DNA from: Bacillota bacterium
GTDB taxonomy: Bacteria; Bacillota; Clostridia; DSM-8532
Length of the DNA stretch: 64,000 nt
NCBI GenBank assembly: GCA_023415825.1
Contig: JAEZJF010000018.1
Location: 62,001-126,000, forward strand
Direction: 5' to 3'
In this document: positions 8,291 through 16,512 of the stretch, piece by piece
Numbering within the stretch: the first letter of the stretch is position 1
How the letters are laid out: each line of letters starts with the position of its first letter
Made by a program: the position numbers and the translations under genes
The notes under the pieces: model-generated
What the model was told of the DNA's origin: nothing
Databases searched by the model: none
Seen by the model: only the letters and a program-made list of their open reading frames with translations

Positions 8291-9688
8291 TTACTCTGGT
8301 CTGGTAAATTTCACGACATTGGGATCGTTAGCTAATTTCTGAAACTCTTCTTCGAAAATTTGGGCCGTTTCTTCTGCTGTAGCCTGGCCTGAACAAATCA
8401 GATTAATAGTATCTCTGCAGAATTGCCTGTTGGCATACAATTTATAGAGATCAAACATATAGTCGGTACTTACGCCGTTTTGCCCTATTTGAGCGTATGT
8501 TGACGCAACAGAGGGAATGAGCACATCTTCTATACCTTTTGTGGGTTCATCCAAAGCATATATGATGGCTTCCTTGGCAAAGGCTTTAATAACATCAGTA
8601 TCGTACATATATTTTAAAAACTCTTTGCCGCCTGTTTTGTTATCAGCTTGAGTAGGCACCCAAACGCCCGTATTGTTATACCTCACAAAGCGAGTGTCTC
8701 CAACTTTCTCATTGGCTGGGAAGGGCATAAACTTAACTTCAAAACCTTGGGGCCAGTTATCTTTCATCTCAGATTCCAGCCAGGGACCGTTAGGGATCAT
8801 CGCGGCTCTCTTATTCAGGAATTCCATCTGTGACTGTGTATGGTTCATGCTAATAAAGCCGTCAAAAATGTAATCTTTTTCAGCAAGCTGTTGGAATAAC
8901 CCCAGAGCCTTAATAACACTAGGCTTCAGCCATGCACCGGGCTTCAGCTCCATAATCTCATACAGCTCATCCTGCGAACAATAATCTGCAATAGTAGGCC
9001 AGAAAGCATATTCCATGTATGCATACATGCCTGTATAAATAATAGGGGATATCCCGGAATTTTTAATTGTTTCACATGCTTCCAGGAATTCCGGCCAACT
9101 CTGGGGCTCACTAATATTTAAATCTTTAAATATCCCACTGTTGTAATACATACCTGATACTGATGTCATTAACGGCAGCGCATAGGTATGCCCCTTTTCC
9201 TGGAAATATCTAAAGGAACCATCCAACGCAGCTTCTTTGATAGGCTTGTTTTCACGTGAAGGAACAAGAACTGTATCCAATAGATCGTCTAAAACTTCCA
9301 TAGCACCTGCACTGATATAATCCTTATAAGGGTTGCCAGGATCATATACGATGTCGGGAGCATTTCCGGAAAGCAATCGGGGTCTTAGGACATCCTGAAT
9401 TTTTGTGGTGTTCTCCAAATTAACTGTAACACCGGGGTTGGCAGCTTCAAATTTTTGTTTGGCTATTTCCCATGCTCCAATGGTCTTACCGTTGTCAAAG
9501 AAAAGAACATCAACAACTTTTCCAATTTCCTTATTCCCTTCACTTGAAGAGCCGGGACCTGGTGTAGCAGCACCTTGGGTATTTTGGGGAGTATCTGATG
9601 GCGTGCTACCGCCACAAGCCGTAAAAATCATAGACATTAATACCAGAGTGAGAATGAGACACAAAAACTTCTTGAAACTAATCTTCAT
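8291..9688 (-). CDS. Extracellular solute-binding protein (family 1, lipoprotein)
   Basis: A 465-residue sugar-binding lipoprotein. It has a positively charged N-terminus, a hydrophobic core and a lipobox FTAC with the lipidated Cys at about residue 25, followed by a Ser/Thr/Pro/Gly-rich linker (to about residue 52). The mature part has the family-1 fold features (VDVLFFDNGKTIGAWEIAKQKFEAANPGV...) and a conserved RAAMIPNGPW stretch. It captures an oligosaccharide or glycoconjugate outside the membrane for the MalF/MalG-type permeases encoded next. The ATG has AAGGAGAG upstream. A TATAAT -10 element lies about 33 bases before the ATG and just after the AraC gene, so this operon can be transcribed separately from its regulator. 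The ligand is unknown. Confidence 0.93.
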   Translation of the reverse strand: MKISFKKFLCLILTLVLMSMIFTACGGSTPSDTPQNTQGAATPGPGSSSEGNKEIGKVVDVLFFDNGKTIGAWEIAKQKFEAANPGVTVNLENTTKIQDVLRPRLLSGNAPDIVYDPGNPYKDYISAGAMEVLDDLLDTVLVPSRENKPIKEAALDGSFRYFQEKGHTYALPLMTSVSGMYYNSGIFKDLNISEPQSWPEFLEACETIKNSGISPIIYTGMYAYMEYAFWPTIADYCSQDELYEIMELKPGAWLKPSVIKALGLFQQLAEKDYIFDGFISMNHTQSQMEFLNKRAAMIPNGPWLESEMKDNWPQGFEVKFMPFPANEKVGDTRFVRYNNTGVWVPTQADNKTGGKEFLKYMYDTDVIKAFAKEAIIYALDEPTKGIEDVLIPSVASTYAQIGQNGVSTDYMFDLYKLYANRQFCRDTINLICSGQATAEETAQIFEEEFQKLANDPNVVKFTRPE

Positions 9689-9720
9689 TTGATTCTCTCC
9701 TTTTAGTCTATTTTCTTAAG

Positions 9721-9726
9721 ATTATA
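9721..9726 (-). promoter_or_regulatory. Probable -10 element of the sugar ABC operon
   Basis: TATAAT on the minus strand, 33 bases upstream of the binding-protein start. No TTGACA-like -35 is seen at 16-18 bases, which fits a promoter needing activation by the neighbouring AraC-type regulator. This is inferred from sequence only. Confidence 0.45.
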
Positions 9727-9798
9727 TCAAGTTTTTCGAGTCATTCTTTGTCTGTGGTTAATGGATATTTGTCCAAAATTAAGCCCGTGTATGGCTTA

Positions 9799-10668
9799 TT
9801 AAGAGAAATCCGCAATATCCCCGATAAAATCCACCCAGATAAAGCCTTGATTTCTGTTTCTGAAGTCACTGGGGGACATACCAACATTGGATTTGAAAAG
9901 TTTACTGAAATGATGAACGGATTGGAAACCTACTTTATTGGAAATCTGAGTAATACTGTGATTTGTATTTTTAAGCAGCTTCTTGGAATTCTCAATTCTC
10001 ACAATCTGAAGATAATGCATGGGTGACACACCAAAAGCGTCTTTGAAAACAGTACAAAAGTAAATAGGGTTTAAATAAACCCTTTTAGCTAAATCACTTA
10101 AGTTCACTGGCTCGGAATAATTTTCATTGATATAAGCTATGGCCTCTTCCAAAACTTTATTATTGATCGGTTGATATTCTACCTTATTCTCAATAATCTC
10201 TCTGGGGTAATCAATTTTATCCTCCTTTGTCTCATTACTTTTTCTAAAGATAAGGTAAGCGATTTGACCTAATAATGTATTGATCATCTCTTTAAAATAC
10301 ATTTTTTGTTTTTTTATTTCTTCGGTTATGCAGATAAATATATTACGGATATCAATGTCTGTGTTTGGAATAAATACTGGCAGCGACAGCAGCATATTAT
10401 TGGTAAAGTCATTGGCACAATAAAACTTAATTTCCACCGTGATTAGAGCTTTGCTATTAGATGCGATTATGGCATGCTTAAGGTTGGGCTTAATGATGTA
10501 GAGCTGGCCAACCTGTGTTATATGCCTGGTCTCCTCTATATTTATAACGCCTTCCCCACCGAGAACATAAACAATCTGATAATACTCATGAAAATTCGGC
10601 TTAACAACGTGTTTAGATGGATATTCACATTTTGACGCCCAAAGCATATCAAAATCTAAATTAAGCAT
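9799..10668 (-). CDS. AraC family transcriptional regulator
   Basis: A 289-residue regulator. The N-terminal 130 or so residues form a cupin-like sensor (HEYYQIVYVLGGEGVINIEE), and the C-terminal 100 residues hold the two helix-turn-helix motifs of AraC: the first at LSDLAKRVYLNPIYFCTVFK and the second ending in the signature ITQISNKVGFQSVHHFSKLFK. The start ATG at 10668 has GGGGGA upstream. It is encoded just before the sugar ABC operon on the same strand (110-base gap containing a weak promoter), so it most likely activates that operon in response to the imported sugar. The effector is unknown. Confidence 0.93.
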   Translation of the reverse strand: MLNLDFDMLWASKCEYPSKHVVKPNFHEYYQIVYVLGGEGVINIEETRHITQVGQLYIIKPNLKHAIIASNSKALITVEIKFYCANDFTNNMLLSLPVFIPNTDIDIRNIFICITEEIKKQKMYFKEMINTLLGQIAYLIFRKSNETKEDKIDYPREIIENKVEYQPINNKVLEEAIAYINENYSEPVNLSDLAKRVYLNPIYFCTVFKDAFGVSPMHYLQIVRIENSKKLLKNTNHSITQISNKVGFQSVHHFSKLFKSNVGMSPSDFRNRNQGFIWVDFIGDIADFS

Positions 10669-10947
10669 AGAGTCCCCCTACATTTTTACTTATTATTTTT
10701 ACTTTTTTCATACTCACTGTATATTAATGCGTTCTATTCCTCTGATAATATCCCCATGCATCCGCTTCAAACGGATCTCTTTCCTCTTGGATGCTTCTGC
10801 TCTTTCTTAGGTATAGTTTTAAAAATACTGTAAGCTTTCTAGGGTAAGGTTTTGTTAAAAATTCAAAAACAGCCCTATTCTTCCTTAAATTATTGTGCAT
10901 TTTATCTAAAAACTCATGCTATTGTAGTAAAATTTATCATGCCACTT

Positions 10948-10978
10948 ATTATTTTGTCAAGTTAATGGACAAAATAAT
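10948..10978. promoter_or_regulatory. Operator-like inverted repeat upstream of ROK regulator
   Basis: Arms of 11 bp (ATTATTTTGTC and its complement) separated by nine bases. The layout is like XylR/NagC-type operators bound by ROK repressors, and it lies about 10 bases upstream of the -35 of the ROK promoter. Autoregulation is inferred. Confidence 0.5.
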
Positions 10979-10988
10979 TGTATTTCCA

Positions 10989-11018
10989 TTGTTTAACTGT
11001 TAAACGCTATGATATAAT
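10989..11018 (+). promoter_or_regulatory. Promoter of the ROK regulator gene
   Basis: TTGTTT (10989-10994), 18-base spacer, TATAAT (11013-11018). The GTTTAACTGTTAAAC palindrome overlaps the -35 and could be a repressor site. It leaves a leader of about 85 bases before the ATG at 11110. Confidence 0.55.
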
Positions 11019-11041
11019 AATATCGCACGTTAACGTAATCA

Positions 11042-11087
11042 AAGATTTCGAACGCCTAAAGGTGACCCCTAAAGGCAACGGGTCCCC
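11042..11087. repeat. Possible interrupted copy of a dispersed element
   Basis: AAGATTTCGAACG and GGTCCC flank an insert of about 26 bases that begins and ends near ACG and contains two CCTAAAGG direct repeats. The flanks match AAGATTGCGAACGGGTCCC at 48325-48343. It lies in the ROK leader. The similarity is short and may be chance. Confidence 0.3.
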
Positions 11088-11109
11088 AAGTTATTGATAT
11101 TTCGTATTA

Positions 11110-12384
11110 ATGAGTACCGCTATGAATGACTTATTTGAAATGAAAACCACATTAGATGTACTTGCCTGCATGGAGGAATCACCGAAAAGCTGCTCTCGTG
11201 CCGACATTGCCAAGTATCTTGACCTGAGCCGGACAACTGTTTCAACGGCTGTCGCACGCTTAATTCAGCTTGGCCTTGTACAGGAAGATGCATCGCTCCT
11301 ATATGAGAGCCCCATTCACGAACGGGGTCGTCCCGGCGTTCCCCTAAAACTTCGAACCGATAAATGGTATGCCATCGGTGCAAGCTTCCACACCTCCACT
11401 TGGTTCTTTGTCTTAACAGACTTAGCCTGCAATGTCGTACATAGTTTTTCACTCAAATTGACGAATATGTCAAAGGATACTTTCTTACAGGTTTTAATAG
11501 AGGGCTTAAACCAGATGATAGACTATTGTCCCGGGCATCTGCTTCCGTTGCTTGGTGTAGGAATACCCGGCCTTGTTGATGATAGAACCGGTGTCATACT
11601 GCACGCTGAGGACCTGGGCTGGCATAATATTCCCCTCGGCGAAACTGTTCTTCAGCATACGGGTATACCCGTCGCCGTACTCAACAGACATAGGGCATGT
11701 GCTCTGGCTGAGGCTAAACTGGGGAGTCACTTGAAAACCGATAGTCTTGTTTATCTTGGGATTGACACTGGAATAATAGCCACAATATTCTTAAATGGTT
11801 CCTTACTAACGGGAGTTATCAACAGTGCTGGTGAAATTGGTCATACGATTATCGATCCAAACGGGAGAATATGCAAGTGTGGCAAACGCGGCTGTTTACA
11901 AGCAATGGCTTCTCTTGGCGCAATAAACAGCATCATTGATGAAGCTTATTGCGAAGGCTCTCCTCACCCCGAAAGAGATGTTTTTCTTCCTTATTTGCAG
12001 GAAAAATTACTTATCCCTGGTGAAGTCATCATGGATGCAGCCTGCAGTGATCATCCCATTGCCCTAAACGCTCTTCGCGAAATTTCCAAGTATCTGGGTC
12101 TTGCCATAGGCAATTTTATCAATCTACTTAACCCTCAGATTGTTATTTTAGGCGGGCCATTGGTCTATTCTCATAATGAGTTGCTCACTAAGCTTATAAC
12201 AGATGAAGCTTCAAAATATGCACTGGATTATACATTTGGCGCAGTTCATATCGTCCCAAGCCGCTTGGGGATTTATTCCGGTGCAATAGGAGCCGCGGCC
12301 CTTGCCCTTGAGCGAAAGCTTGAGCTTGTGCTCAAGTCAACGGACTCCTCGATTGCACCGAAGAAATGCAAAACACCCCTTTAA
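11110..12384 (+). CDS. ROK family transcriptional regulator
   Basis: A 424-residue ROK repressor/kinase-fold regulator. It has an N-terminal winged helix-turn-helix (CSRADIAKYLDLSRTTVSTAVARL, about residues 27-50) and a ROK domain with LGIDTGIIAT and the zinc motif CKCGKRGC at about residues 257-264. The usual final Glu of the CxCGxxGCxE signature is Gln here. The kinase catalytic Asp that follows EVN/D in sugar kinases is replaced by LNRHRACALAEA, so it is probably a non-catalytic sensor. The start has no obvious Shine-Dalgarno; ATG at 11122 is an alternative. It is the only plus-strand gene before 58 kb and converges on the MATE gene, with a four-base overlap of the two stop codons (TTAA at 12381-12384). 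The target may be itself, the AraC operon or neighbouring transporters. Confidence 0.92.
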   Translation: MSTAMNDLFEMKTTLDVLACMEESPKSCSRADIAKYLDLSRTTVSTAVARLIQLGLVQEDASLLYESPIHERGRPGVPLKLRTDKWYAIGASFHTSTWFFVLTDLACNVVHSFSLKLTNMSKDTFLQVLIEGLNQMIDYCPGHLLPLLGVGIPGLVDDRTGVILHAEDLGWHNIPLGETVLQHTGIPVAVLNRHRACALAEAKLGSHLKTDSLVYLGIDTGIIATIFLNGSLLTGVINSAGEIGHTIIDPNGRICKCGKRGCLQAMASLGAINSIIDEAYCEGSPHPERDVFLPYLQEKLLIPGEVIMDAACSDHPIALNALREISKYLGLAIGNFINLLNPQIVILGGPLVYSHNELLTKLITDEASKYALDYTFGAVHIVPSRLGIYSGAIGAAALALERKLELVLKSTDSSIAPKKCKTPL

Positions 12385-13778
12385 GCGCACTTTTTCTCTT
12401 TTGATTCTGTCAGCAATTTTCTTGTACGCCACTTCCCGCTGATGAAATAGGTAAAGCAAATAAGACCGGGAATGGTACGGGAGAAAGCGGTCCCCCAGAA
12501 GAAGCTGGTTACACCATAATCGAATACATGTAAGAACAGCAGGCTGAATCCTATACGGCAGACCACACCATCCATAATTCCAAGCAGAAAACCAAGAGAG
12601 ACAAAGCCTGAGCCTGTGACCATGGTCTGCAAAGAGCCGGTTATGGCGCTCATGAAAAAGGTCATGACCATGATTCGCATATACACAACACCAAATTCGA
12701 TAACCGCAGGATCGTCGGTAAACACACTAAAAAGGCTCTTGGGGATTGTCAGTGCCAGAGTTGAAGACATTGCTGCAATGACCAAACAGAAGCCAAGGGT
12801 ATACAAAAGAGTTTTTTTGGCACGGTCATATTTTCTTGCACCCAAGTTCTGACCGATCATGGCCGCAGATGCGCCATCAACGCCGCCCATAAAGATATTC
12901 ATGAATTTCTGGATTTTATTTCCTACACTGTTAGTGGCCGACGCTACCAGACCATAGGAGTTGATGTTGGCGTTGACCCACAGCATGGAGAAATGGACAA
13001 GGGAGGTTCTAACCATTTGTGGGATACCCAGCTTTATGATGATAAGAAGGGGTTCCTTCTTCATTTTAAAATAGGACAGCTTCAATTCAAAATCAAACTG
13101 TTCACGGCGCTTATACATATAAATAAAAGCAGCCATGAAAGCACCCATCTGTGAAAAAACGGTTGCAATTGCGGTACCGGCAGCTTGCAGATCAAACACC
13201 GCAACCAGCAAAAGATCTGCAAAAATATTAACAACCGCGGCAATACTAACAAATAGGAGGGGCCTCTTTGATTCACCAAGGCCGCGCAATATGCCGCAAA
13301 CGGCATTATATCCGAAAATAAAGGGCATACCGAGGGCTGTAATGATCATGTAAGAGGCTGCTTGGGCGAATGCTTCTTCAGGGCAGTTGAGTAAATGAAG
13401 AATTGGCTTATAAAAACAGATTGATGCGACCGCACATACAATAGAAATAATCATCATTAGGGAAAGCATTGTGCCCACCGTTTCCTTAATGCGTTTTTCG
13501 TCCTTTGCTCCAACCAATTGGGCAATATATATCTGTCCGGCTGTTGCAAATGAAGTGGCAATGGGGGTCATAAGATCGGACAGTTCTCCACCGGTAGAAA
13601 CGCCCACCGTACCGATACTGCCAACATATTGTCCGATTATAATCAGGTCGACCATACCATAGAGCTGCTGAACCAGATTCGTCAGTATGATAGGTACGGC
13701 AAATAAAAGTAATGTTTTTACAATTGGACCCTCAGTGAGATTTTTCCCCACTTTTTTTGTACTTAAAGCTGCTCCCAT
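12381..13778 (-). CDS. MATE family efflux transporter
   Basis: A 465-residue integral membrane protein with about 12 transmembrane helices in two homologous halves; it contains GPIVKTLLLFAVPIILTNLVQQLYGMVD at the start of the first half. MATE proteins export cationic or drug-like compounds in exchange for Na+ or H+. The start ATG follows AGGAG. It is the last gene of the first transporter/MBL cluster (71 bases after the MBL gene at 13850), so it could export a hydrolysis product or protect against the substrate; that link is inference from position. There is no terminator between it and the convergent ROK gene. Confidence 0.93.
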   Translation of the reverse strand: MGAALSTKKVGKNLTEGPIVKTLLLFAVPIILTNLVQQLYGMVDLIIIGQYVGSIGTVGVSTGGELSDLMTPIATSFATAGQIYIAQLVGAKDEKRIKETVGTMLSLMMIISIVCAVASICFYKPILHLLNCPEEAFAQAASYMIITALGMPFIFGYNAVCGILRGLGESKRPLLFVSIAAVVNIFADLLLVAVFDLQAAGTAIATVFSQMGAFMAAFIYMYKRREQFDFELKLSYFKMKKEPLLIIIKLGIPQMVRTSLVHFSMLWVNANINSYGLVASATNSVGNKIQKFMNIFMGGVDGASAAMIGQNLGARKYDRAKKTLLYTLGFCLVIAAMSSTLALTIPKSLFSVFTDDPAVIEFGVVYMRIMVMTFFMSAITGSLQTMVTGSGFVSLGFLLGIMDGVVCRIGFSLLFLHVFDYGVTSFFWGTAFSRTIPGLICFTYFISGKWRTRKLLTESKEKKCA

Positions 13779-13849
13779 GTAATTCTCCTGTCATGAGTTG
13801 ATCTGGTCGTTGGTCAGGAGACCATTCCCTATGCTGTATGAATGATTGT

Positions 13850-14803
13850 TTAAATGCTGCGGTCGGTATATCCCAGGGTACCAAGCCCCTTTACGAATTT
13901 CTGTTTTGAAGTCCTATTTTTGTATGTATACAGATAATCGTAGCTATCCGGATTGGCAATGACCGCGTTACAGGTTTCCAGCAGGTTCTGTACCACCGAT
14001 TTGTCGATGTCCACAATAAAGTGACCGGGGAATAGCGTGTCAAATTCATCGGTGCGCTTTACCAGTTTTTCAAGCTCGTTACGCAGGGCGGTTATTGTGG
14101 CATACTCGCCGTAGGGCATACCCTCTTTCGGGCCTCCAACACCCACTCTCATACTGATGAAGTCGTCGCCGCAAAATAGTATCCGGTTCTTTTTATCAAG
14201 AAAACAGCAATGCCCCGCCTGATGTCCGGGCAGGAAGATCAGCTCGATGTCATAATCGCCGCCAAGATTGAAAATATGGCCGTTAGGACAGCCCACGATC
14301 TCATAGTCCTTGTATGGGATAATGTCATTCTTATCGAATTCAGCCCACTTGCCGTTTCCGTTCTCATCCACAAGATAATCCCAAAGATGTGGCGTAAGCT
14401 GCTTTTCCAGATAGGGCACACAATATTCGTGACAGTAGGCCCGATCAAATTGGTGGTTGCCGTAGGAATGGTCAAAGGATGCATGAGTATTGACTACAAT
14501 GATCTCCATGCCTCCGGTGATTTCGTCCACTAAGCCCTTTAGGCTGCCCAGACCAAAGCTGGTATCAATGAGCATTGCCTTTTCAGGTCCCATCACCAGA
14601 TACATCCAAGGAGCGCCCATGCCATCCAGGCTTTCGGTCAGTATGCCATAGACATTGTTACGAAACCGGTAAACCTCTGCGTAGGGATTAACATCATATA
14701 CTTTTTTGGTTTTGTCTTTTTCCCTGAGCAGCTTCATATAGGCACTGCTCAACTGCTCGATGGGTTCCTCCGTTTTAATAACCTTTGTTTTCAATGAATT
14801 CAT
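13850..14803 (-). CDS. MBL-fold metallo-hydrolase, variant metal site (HASFDH)
   Basis: About 317 residues. The start at ATG 14803 is chosen because GGAGG lies six bases upstream; the longer frame to 14857 runs back into the preceding gene. The metallo-beta-lactamase-fold motifs are VNTHASFDHSYGN (first site, with Ser where the second His of HxHxDH is expected), LPGHQAGH (third His), FCGDD (bridging Asp) and FPGHF (last His). The missing His belongs to the Zn1 site, so it may bind one metal only or use another ligand. As in its four paralogues, an N-terminal segment with DKTKKVYDVNPYAEVYRFRNN precedes the fold. It lies between the small membrane protein and the MATE gene. The substrate is unknown. 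Confidence 0.88.
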   Translation of the reverse strand: MNSLKTKVIKTEEPIEQLSSAYMKLLREKDKTKKVYDVNPYAEVYRFRNNVYGILTESLDGMGAPWMYLVMGPEKAMLIDTSFGLGSLKGLVDEITGGMEIIVVNTHASFDHSYGNHQFDRAYCHEYCVPYLEKQLTPHLWDYLVDENGNGKWAEFDKNDIIPYKDYEIVGCPNGHIFNLGGDYDIELIFLPGHQAGHCCFLDKKNRILFCGDDFISMRVGVGGPKEGMPYGEYATITALRNELEKLVKRTDEFDTLFPGHFIVDIDKSVVQNLLETCNAVIANPDSYDYLYTYKNRTSKQKFVKGLGTLGYTDRSI

Positions 14804-14819
14804 AATAACCTCCAACGAA

Positions 14820-15434
14820 TTAAAAATCGATATAATAGCCGCCTCGTAGGGGCACATTTGTGTTGGGTATTATTTCGTAGGATATTTTTTTCTCAATTCG
14901 GTTTATGACAAAAATGGTCAGCGATGAAGTCAAATAGACGGCCACATCCAAAAGCTCCGCACCAAGATTGTAGTCACGGTTAAGCAAAATAAATAAAACC
15001 ACCAAGATACCCTGAATCCCAAGGAGTCCCGAGGTAAGAAGACTGACACCCTTTAATCGAACGGGTCCGGCATAGTGCTCCCAGATAGTCATATACCGTT
15101 GGGCGGTCATATAAGAAAGCATCACAATAAAAAGGCCAAGTAAAGCCAAAATAGATAAACAGCTTGAGAAGGATACATAGCCGGCTAAGTTACTGTTTGT
15201 CGGCCTTGTGGATGCCAGAAAAAACAAAACCACAGAGATAAGGTAAAGAAGTGCATAGAGGAACCGATAGGCCAGACGTAGCTGCGGTGACAGCTTCTGG
15301 TGGTAAAACTCAGCAGTATACACACGTTCTATGCGATATCCCTTCCCGTTCTCCTTCGGAACCATCTTCTCCATATAGCCTTCAAAACGTTTATGATAGT
15401 AATCGCTGTGCTGTAATTTGTTTTTAAGCTCCAT
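14820..15434 (-). CDS. Four-TM membrane protein of unknown function
   Basis: A 204-residue protein that I do not recognise. The first 55 or so residues are charged and cytoplasm-like (HSDYYHKRFEGYMEKMVPKE). Four hydrophobic segments follow, at about residues 57-77, 88-113, 129-150 and 160-180, then a short tail rich in Gly and Tyr. There is no signal peptide and no catalytic motif. It lies between two MBL hydrolase genes (33 bases after one, 16 before the next) with a usable AGAGGT ribosome binding site, so it is very likely co-transcribed with them. It might anchor or regulate the hydrolases or the importer; this is a guess from position. Confidence 0.75.
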   Translation of the reverse strand: MELKNKLQHSDYYHKRFEGYMEKMVPKENGKGYRIERVYTAEFYHQKLSPQLRLAYRFLYALLYLISVVLFFLASTRPTNSNLAGYVSFSSCLSILALLGLFIVMLSYMTAQRYMTIWEHYAGPVRLKGVSLLTSGLLGIQGILVVLFILLNRDYNLGAELLDVAVYLTSSLTIFVINRIEKKISYEIIPNTNVPLRGGYYIDF

Positions 15435-15467
15435 CTTTAATGACCTCTGCTTTCCTTATTCCATTCG

Positions 15468-16499
15468 TTAAATATCGTGGTCCACCGTCCTGTCCATATA
15501 CAAAGAGTGGGTGTTGTACTGAAGGTAGCCGGACTGATAAATCATTTTTTGGAATTGGGTGAGGGTTACACCGTTTCGTGATACCTCCACCTTGTTGTCA
15601 TAGCATGAGGGATTGTCCAATACCGCCTTGCAGGCCTCCATAACATTCACAAGCATAATGGCTCCTGTATCTACGGGGCCATGGCCAGGGAAGAGGCCGT
15701 CAAATTCATCCATGCGTGCTGTAATTTTGACAAGCTCATGGTATAGCGCTTCTACCGTGGCATACCTTTTATAGGGATTTCCCTCCCGTCCCCCGCCAAT
15801 TCCTACACGACCAAAGCAGGCATCGTCACCCACAAACAGGATGCGGCTCTTCTTATCCAGAAAAGCAGCATGCCCGTTAGAATGGCCCGGAAGAAAGATA
15901 AGCTCTATGTCGTAGTCCTCGCCAAGGTTGAATAGATATCCGTCGGCAACACCTATGATCTCATAGGGCTTAAACTTAACCAGATCGTTTCGGTCAAACT
16001 CAGCCCATATGCCCTTCCCCTGCTCATCAAAGAGATAATCCCAAATATCCGGCTTCATCCTCATCTCAAGGTTAAAGACTTCGTATTCGTGACAATACAC
16101 CCTGTCAAACTGGAAGTTGCCGTAAGAGTGATCATAGGCACAGTGGGTGTTGACCACATCATAGGGCATATCACCGATCAATTCCCTGACAAGGCCTTTC
16201 AGATCACCTAGTCCAAAACCCGTATCAATGAGCAGCGCCTTTTTGGGGCCCACAATCAAGTAAATCCACGGGTCACCCATACCATCGAGACTATGGGTTA
16301 AAATTCCGTAGATGTTCTCCCGAAAGCGATAAACCTCTGCATAGGGGTCCACATCAAATACCTTCTTTGTCTTGTCATGTTCTCTTAAAAGCTTGTCATA
16401 GGCCCAGCGTATGGGGTTTTCTGCCTCCCTCCATACCGTTCGTATGGATTTTAGCGGTGAATGTATGGGCCTTTGCTTTTCCAGCACTTGCTCCGCCAT
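15468..16499 (-). CDS. MBL-fold metallo-hydrolase, variant metal site (HCAYDH)
   Basis: A 343-residue protein and a close tandem paralogue of the next gene upstream (both begin with a xAEQxLxKQRPIxSPLKSxR segment). The metal motifs are VNTHCAYDHSYGN, with Ala replacing the second His of HxHxDH, then LPGHSNGH, FVGDD and FPGHGPVD. The conserved YCHEYEV after the first motif is shared with its siblings. Loss of the second His should weaken the Zn1 site, while the Asp/His of the Zn2 site remain. ATG with AAGGAGTG upstream. It is 13 bases after its paralogue, in the same transcript as the dipeptide-type ABC importer. Whether it is active, or acts on a different substrate, cannot be told. Confidence 0.9.
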   Translation of the reverse strand: MAEQVLEKQRPIHSPLKSIRTVWREAENPIRWAYDKLLREHDKTKKVFDVDPYAEVYRFRENIYGILTHSLDGMGDPWIYLIVGPKKALLIDTGFGLGDLKGLVRELIGDMPYDVVNTHCAYDHSYGNFQFDRVYCHEYEVFNLEMRMKPDIWDYLFDEQGKGIWAEFDRNDLVKFKPYEIIGVADGYLFNLGEDYDIELIFLPGHSNGHAAFLDKKSRILFVGDDACFGRVGIGGGREGNPYKRYATVEALYHELVKITARMDEFDGLFPGHGPVDTGAIMLVNVMEACKAVLDNPSCYDNKVEVSRNGVTLTQFQKMIYQSGYLQYNTHSLYMDRTVDHDI

Positions 16500-16512
16500 T
16501 ATTGTTCACTCC

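Larger units (their letters stand above)
10669..11109. promoter_or_regulatory. 441-bp intergenic control region (AraC / ROK)
   Basis: Divergent promoter region with no gene. It holds an 11-bp-arm inverted repeat (10948-10958 / 10968-10978), a plus-strand promoter with TATAAT at 11013-11018, a GTTTAACTGTTAAAC palindrome at 10991-11005 and ACGTTAACGT at 11027-11036. Farther left, GCATCC at 10758-10763 can pair with GGATGC at 10789-10794, while the overlapping ATCCG (10760-10764) can pair with CGGAT (10772-10776), a mutually exclusive pair in the AraC leader. No further structure is recognised between about 10800 and 10940. Confidence 0.6.
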
